NCBI GenBank assembly: GCA_002254765.1
Contig: NJDV01000080.1
Span: 1-9,454, forward strand
DNA length: 9,454 nt
Reading direction: 5' to 3'
Source: Thermoplasmatales archaeon ex4484_36
GTDB lineage: Archaea; Thermoplasmatota; Penumbrarchaeia; Penumbrarchaeales; EX4484-36
The first letter of the stretch is position 1. Each line of letters begins with the position of its first letter. Of the stretch, positions 6,651 through 9,454 are shown in pieces. Position numbers and translations under genes: made by a program. The notes under the pieces are model-generated. The model ran no database searches. It was not told the origin of the DNA and saw nothing but the letters and a program-made list of their open reading frames with translations.

Positions 6651-7826
6651 TCATATGGGTGAGAAAAGCCCCCCCGTCTTAATCAGAGAGAAGACCTCAA
6701 GGACCATTGTATATGCGGCGTAGAAGAGGGCCATACCTCCTACGGGAAAGGGGAGTGCTGGGAAGATATCGCCCTCCTGCACGTAGAGAGAGGTCCTTAC
6801 AAGCCCCGCAAGGCAGACCAGGGAGAGGCTGAGTGCCAGTAGGAGAGCTACTATGAGGCCCTGGGCTAGGGTAGTTATTCCCACGGCGGGAAGGATGACG
6901 AAGTAGTGTCTCACGATGGAGGCCCCAAGGGCGGAATATATCACCAGATCACCCAGGCCTATCTGCCACTCCCCAGCGTCGTAGAGTCCAATCTCCGTGA
7001 AGTCGGGGAGCCCTTTTCCTTTTTTTCTCGCGAGTTTCCGTGGAGTTTTCCTCCCGGGGTGGGCGCTTTTCGCTACCCTTCTCCCTGTGGAGCCTAAAAG
7101 GTCCTCCAGCTCTACGATTCTCTTTATAACACCCTTCCTCGCGGCCCTCCAATCCCAGAGGGCGGCGCCGACGGAGAGGGGAAGGATTACATATATGGGA
7201 AGGGAGTAGGCCAGAAAGACTCCCAAGATGACCGATATGGCAAGCAGAGCCGCCGGGCGGAAGCGGGGGGAGAAGACTATGGCCCCTGTCAGAGGGAGGG
7301 CTATGAGTATGGAGAGGAGGATAAGTGGGACGAACAAATTTTCCCGCCAAAGGCCGGCCCCCTCTAGGAGAAGGTAGCTATCAAGGAGACACCCCAGACT
7401 TATTATGAAGAGGAAAAGAGCGGAGAAGATTATGATGAGAGCCCTCTTCTTTCCCCTCTTCAGGAGGAGGTAGAAGGTGAGGCCACTCACCGCCCCGATG
7501 GCCACCAGAAGGGCACCATTGACGAGCCCCGAGAAGGCCTTTCCTTTCCCGGTAGGGACCTCAGCAGTGATGTTCTCACCGCTTTCGTTGTACGTGACGG
7601 TCTTTGTTCCGGAAGGGACCACACTGGAGAGCTCCTCCTCCGGGATGAGGCCAGTTACTGGTGAAGAGGGGGGAGTGACCTCCTCACCCTCCTTAGCTGA
7701 GAGGGAGTTGGTACGAAACTCCTCGATGGATGAGGCTGTAAGGAGGAGGGAGGAGACCAGAACCAGCATGATGACTGGAACGGCCTGAAGAAGCCATCTT
7801 GCGGTGACCTTTATGAAAGGACTCAT
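6651..7826 (-). CDS. Presenilin-like intramembrane aspartyl protease (peptidase family A22)
   Basis: A 391-residue protein with nine predicted membrane helices, as in presenilin and signal peptide peptidase. The catalytic pair is visible: D225 in ALWDWRAARKG at the end of helix 6 (W replaces the usual Y of the YD motif), and D293 in IGLGDLVIYSALG, the GxGD motif of helix 7. PALPFPVGG (356-364) is the conserved PAL motif of helix 9. A basic cytoplasmic loop (RKTPRKLARKKGK) separates the two aspartates, and an extracellular loop of about 60 residues follows helix 1. Archaeal homologues cleave single-pass membrane helices; the natural substrate here is unknown. ATG at 7826 is preferred over TTG at 7838. 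A TATA box at 7849-7855 places transcription start almost exactly at 7826, implying a leaderless mRNA. The gene converges on the M48 protease gene, with a 25-base gap. Confidence 0.92.
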   Translation of the reverse strand: MSPFIKVTARWLLQAVPVIMLVLVSSLLLTASSIEEFRTNSLSAKEGEEVTPPSSPVTGLIPEEELSSVVPSGTKTVTYNESGENITAEVPTGKGKAFSGLVNGALLVAIGAVSGLTFYLLLKRGKKRALIIIFSALFLFIISLGCLLDSYLLLEGAGLWRENLFVPLILLSILIALPLTGAIVFSPRFRPAALLAISVILGVFLAYSLPIYVILPLSVGAALWDWRAARKGVIKRIVELEDLLGSTGRRVAKSAHPGRKTPRKLARKKGKGLPDFTEIGLYDAGEWQIGLGDLVIYSALGASIVRHYFVILPAVGITTLAQGLIVALLLALSLSLVCLAGLVRTSLYVQEGDIFPALPFPVGGMALFYAAYTMVLEVFSLIKTGGLFSPI

Positions 7827-7848
7827 ATGTCCACACAAAACCTCACAC

Positions 7849-7855
7849 TATAAAA
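7849..7855 (-). promoter_or_regulatory. TATA box of the presenilin-like protease gene
   Basis: On the minus strand this reads TTTTATA. Its centre is about 26 bases before the ATG at 7826, so transcription should begin at or next to the start codon. No Shine-Dalgarno is needed or seen. Confidence 0.6.
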
Positions 7856-7888
7856 CAGGTTCGAGATTGTCCTCATTGAGGCGAAACC

Positions 7889-7896
7889 TTTATATG
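7889..7896 (+). promoter_or_regulatory. TATA box of the RRM protein gene
   Basis: TTTATATG is a strong archaeal TATA box. It predicts transcription start near 7918-7920 and a leader of about 77 bases before the ATG at 7996, unusually long beside the near-leaderless neighbours. Confidence 0.65.
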
Positions 7897-7917
7897 TGGA
7901 ACGCCCTTAGGACACCT

Positions 7918-7967
7918 GCTCTTATAAGAAGAGCATCAGGGAGAAAAGAGGAGTATTCCTTTTTTTT
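7918..7967 (+). promoter_or_regulatory. Structured 5' leader of the RRM mRNA: hairpin plus T8 tract
   Basis: GCTCTT (7918-7923) and AAGAGC (7929-7934) form a perfect 6-bp hairpin with an ATAAG loop, right at the predicted 5' end of the transcript. After a purine-rich stretch there is a run of eight T (7960-7967) within TTCC...CCTT. The T-tract could cause early termination or be a U-rich site for an RNA-binding protein. A GAGGT ribosome-binding site follows at about 7984. The regulatory role is inferred. Confidence 0.4.
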
Positions 7968-7995
7968 CCTTGAGAGACAAGACGAGGTAGATAGT

Positions 7996-8265
7996 ATGAA
8001 CATCTATGTGGGAAATCTGTCATATGATATGACAGAGGACGATTTGAGGAAAGTGTTTGAGGAATTTGGAAAAGTGGAGTCGGTCAAGATTATAATGGAC
8101 CGTTACTCTGGAAGGTCCAAGGGCTTCGGTTTTGTGGAGATGCCCGATGAGGATGAGGCCAAAAAGGCTATAGGAGAGCTCAACGGCAAATCCGTGATGG
8201 GCAGGGAGATTAAGGTCAATGAAGCTCGCCCCCGCCCAGCTGGCGGCGATAGAAGAAGCTGGTGA
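7996..8265 (+). CDS. RRM-domain RNA-binding protein
   Basis: An 89-residue protein made of one RNA recognition motif with a short basic tail (ARPRPAGGDRRSW). RNP2 is IYVGNL (3-8) and RNP1 is KGFGFVEM (42-49), with the aromatic residues that stack on RNA at Y4, F44 and F46. The helix and strand order (TEDDLRKVFEEFGKVESVKI; EAKKAIGELNG; REIKVNEA) is complete. It closely resembles the small single-RRM proteins of bacteria, especially those of cyanobacteria, which are often cold-inducible. Single-RRM proteins are uncommon in archaea, so past transfer is plausible. The start is ATG 7996 with GAGGT upstream. An open in-frame extension back to 7804 is rejected because it crosses the promoter. It likely binds single-stranded RNA as a chaperone or regulator; targets are unknown. 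Confidence 0.93.
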   Translation: MNIYVGNLSYDMTEDDLRKVFEEFGKVESVKIIMDRYSGRSKGFGFVEMPDEDEAKKAIGELNGKSVMGREIKVNEARPRPAGGDRRSW

Positions 8266-8283
8266 GTTTCTAAACGTTGTGAC

Positions 8284-8310
8284 CCCGGGTGCATCCCGGG
8301 ATTTTTCTTT
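8284..8310 (+). terminator. Hairpin plus T-rich terminator after the RRM gene
   Basis: CCCGGG (8284-8289) and CCCGGG (8295-8300) form a GC-only 6-bp stem around the loop TGCAT, followed directly by ATTTTTCTTT. It lies 18 bases after the RRM stop codon. This looks like an intrinsic terminator of bacterial form, and the T-run alone would suffice in archaea. Confidence 0.7.
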
Positions 8311-8318
8311 GCATCCCC

Positions 8319-8349
8319 CGAGGCAGCCCTCGAGGGTCTATTTCTTTTT
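8319..8349 (+). terminator. Second, weaker hairpin and T-rich stretch
   Basis: CGAGG (8319-8323) pairs with CCTCG (8328-8332) around the loop CAGC, followed shortly by TCTATTTCTTTTT. It may be a backup terminator for the RRM transcript. The motif GCATCCC occurs just before this hairpin and within the first one. Confidence 0.35.
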
Positions 8350-8356
8350 GAATGCA

Positions 8357-8365
8357 TTAATATAG
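8357..8365 (+). promoter_or_regulatory. TATA box of the membrane-protein gene at 8384
   Basis: TTAATATAG is centred 23 bases before the ATG at 8384, so the mRNA should be leaderless or nearly so. No Shine-Dalgarno is visible, which fits. Confidence 0.5.
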
Positions 8366-8383
8366 TGGGCCCTATTGAGGTTC

Positions 8384-8908
8384 ATGGCCCAGTTTGAGCT
8401 CTTCGCCGCTTTCATTATCGGATTTCTCTCCTCCTACGGGCTCCTTCTTTTCACAGCCCGGGGAAAAGAGTTCCCCCCAGCGGTGGAAAGAGATGTCTTT
8501 CTCTCCTTCGCCATAGGTGCGGCTTTAGGAGTCGGAACCGCTGTGCTGAGGCTGGCCGCGGTAAGCAGCGTCGCTACCGGGGCCGGGGCGAACCTCTCAA
8601 CAACCTTTCTTATCCTCTCCCCTATGCTGGCAACCCTGGATCTCTCGAGCCTTCTTATAAGGGCTGCTCTTGGCGGGGATGTAGGGCTCTCCATCACATT
8701 TCCCAGTTCTGCGAGGGCTTATGTCAGGCCCATGCTGTTCATGACGATCTTCAACTTCCTCATCGCCTTCTACCAGGTAGACTGGAATCTCTGGCCTATG
8801 ACTGCCATAACCCTTGTGCTTTCCCTAATCTATCTGCAGAGGATAGGGGTGAGGCTCTCAAAGTTGAGAAGAAAGATGAGACTTCTTGAGAAAAAGCATT
8901 ACGCCTGA
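8384..8908 (+). CDS. Multi-pass membrane protein of unknown function
   Basis: A 174-residue protein that I do not recognise. Hydrophobic segments lie at about 5-24, 38-60, 70-93, 114-131 and 136-152, so four or five membrane helices are likely. The last 20 residues are strongly basic (RLSKLRRKMRLLEKKH) and would lie in the cytoplasm. The segment between helices 1 and 2 (RGKEFPPAVERD) and the loop GGDVGLSITFPSSARAYVRP are the most distinctive parts. No catalytic motif is visible. Composition and codon use look like the neighbours. ATG 8384 is preferred over TTG 8375 because a TATA box at 8357-8365 implies a leaderless start there. The 3' end overlaps the convergent G1PDH gene by 10 bases. It follows the RRM gene but has its own promoter and an intervening terminator, so co-function is not indicated. 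Confidence 0.75.
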   Translation: MAQFELFAAFIIGFLSSYGLLLFTARGKEFPPAVERDVFLSFAIGAALGVGTAVLRLAAVSSVATGAGANLSTTFLILSPMLATLDLSSLLIRAALGGDVGLSITFPSSARAYVRPMLFMTIFNFLIAFYQVDWNLWPMTAITLVLSLIYLQRIGVRLSKLRRKMRLLEKKHYA

Positions 8909-9454
8909 AATATCCCTGTGGCCCTAGCCGCCCTCCGGGCCGCTTTTAGGGTTATGCCATCTCCTAAGATTGTGTATCTTTCGGGCCTTATACGGTGCGC
9001 CTCTGTCACGGCCTTCAGGAAGAGCTCCTCGTCCACTCCCAGCTCCACTGCTTTTACGGGGGCGCCGATGTGCTCCAGGAAATCCCTAATCCCCCTCCAG
9101 TCAGCTCCCTGGAGGTAAGCGGTCAGTATGGAGGAGAGTCCACACTGCTCCCCATGAAGACCGGGGGAGGGTCTTAAGGAGTCCAGGGAGTGGGATATTA
9201 GATGCTCGGCGCCGCTTGCTGGTCTTGAGGATCCCGCCACAGCCATGGAGGTTATTAGATGCTCGGCGCCGCTTGCTGGTCTTGAGGATCCCGCCACAGC
9301 CATGGAGGTACCTGACAGTATGATGGCTTCCATCAGCACCTTGACCCCCTCCGGCTGCATATCTCTTATGAGGTCACGGCATTGAAGGAGTCTTCTAGCT
9401 GCTAGAAGGGCAAGCTCCGCGGCGACGCGATGCACCCGCTCTCCTTTGATTCTC
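8899..9454 (-). CDS. egsA: sn-glycerol-1-phosphate dehydrogenase (G1PDH), C-terminal part, with an internal duplication; cut by the window edge
   Basis: The frame is open to the right edge (RIKGER upstream of the GTG at 9435), so this is the C-terminal 184 residues of a protein usually near 350. G1PDH reduces dihydroxyacetone phosphate to sn-glycerol-1-phosphate, the backbone that sets the stereochemistry of archaeal lipids (EC 1.1.1.261). The family motif AGSSRPASGAEHLISHSLD, the zinc-site LHGEQCG, and YLQGADW, GAP, ELG and AHRIRPERYTIL are all present. In this family a zinc is held by one Asp and two His, the latter in the EHxxSH and HGEQ regions. The oddity is that a 19-residue segment, TSMAVAGSSRPASGAEHLI, occurs twice in tandem, from an exact 57-bp DNA duplication at the entrance to the zinc site. 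Function after this insertion is uncertain. The 3' end overlaps the convergent membrane-protein gene. Confidence 0.95.
   Translation of the reverse strand, partial: RIKGERVHRVAAELALLAARRLLQCRDLIRDMQPEGVKVLMEAIILSGTSMAVAGSSRPASGAEHLITSMAVAGSSRPASGAEHLISHSLDSLRPSPGLHGEQCGLSSILTAYLQGADWRGIRDFLEHIGAPVKAVELGVDEELFLKAVTEAHRIRPERYTILGDGITLKAARRAARATGIFQA
9196..9309. repeat. Exact 57-bp tandem duplication inside the G1PDH gene
   Basis: Bases 9196-9252 and 9253-9309 are identical over all 57 positions; identity stops on both outer sides (9195 A against 9252 T, 9253 T against 9310 A). Because 57 is a multiple of three, the reading frame survives and 19 residues are added. Complete identity points to a very recent event or an assembly artefact. 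Confidence 0.97.

Noticed and set aside
6949..7350. Pro/Arg-rich frame on the minus strand within the presenilin-like gene
   Set aside because: Low-complexity shadow of a strongly supported nine-helix protein in another frame.
7804..7995. N-terminal extension of the RRM protein by 64 residues
   Set aside because: It crosses the TATA box, the hairpin and the T8 tract, has no domain, and overlaps the start of the divergent protease gene. The ATG at 7996 has a ribosome-binding site.
9196..9309. CRISPR or mobile-element repeat
   Set aside because: Only two copies, directly joined with no spacer and within a coding frame; this is a simple tandem duplication.

Overview
The window reads as part of an archaeal chromosome, most likely a euryarchaeon of the Thermoplasmata type (the lineage is inferred; the domain is well supported). 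Archaeal markers are a 49-residue ribosomal protein L40e, an archaeal sn-glycerol-1-phosphate dehydrogenase, a presenilin-like A22 membrane protease, TATA boxes of the TTTATATA type about 25 bases before predicted transcription starts, and a mix of Shine-Dalgarno-led and apparently leaderless genes. There are no tRNAs, rRNAs, CRISPR arrays or insertion sequences. Coding density is high and no gene-free stretch exceeds about 240 bases.

Left part (1-2720): the 5' end of carA (carbamoyl-phosphate synthase small subunit) runs off the left edge on the minus strand. It is divergent from the small L40e gene. L40e abuts, tail to tail with no spacer, a two-gene minus-strand operon: a winged-helix regulator followed 3 bases later by a B12-type radical SAM enzyme. 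The operon promoter lies inside overlapping AT palindromes that look like an autoregulatory operator.

Middle (2722-6650): a secreted, membrane-anchored beta-helix/Ig-like surface protein (minus) and a membrane M48 zinc metalloprotease (plus) are transcribed divergently. Each is broken by a single-base frameshift; reading across the shift restores a plausible full protein of about 693 and 526 residues respectively.

Right part (6651-9454): a presenilin-like intramembrane aspartyl protease (minus) is divergent from an RRM RNA-binding protein (plus). The RRM mRNA leader carries a hairpin and a T8 tract, and the gene ends in a hairpin plus T-rich terminator. A five-or-so-helix membrane protein of unknown function follows. 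It converges with a 10-base overlap on the 3' part of the G1PDH gene, which runs off the right edge. G1PDH carries an exact in-frame 57-bp tandem duplication in its zinc-binding region.

There is no single multi-gene defence-like or mobile system. The points that stand out are the regulator-radical SAM operon with its palindromic operator, the three indel-type events in otherwise conserved genes (two frameshifts and the 57-bp duplication), the two neighbouring membrane proteases, and the bacterial-looking RRM gene with a structured leader.
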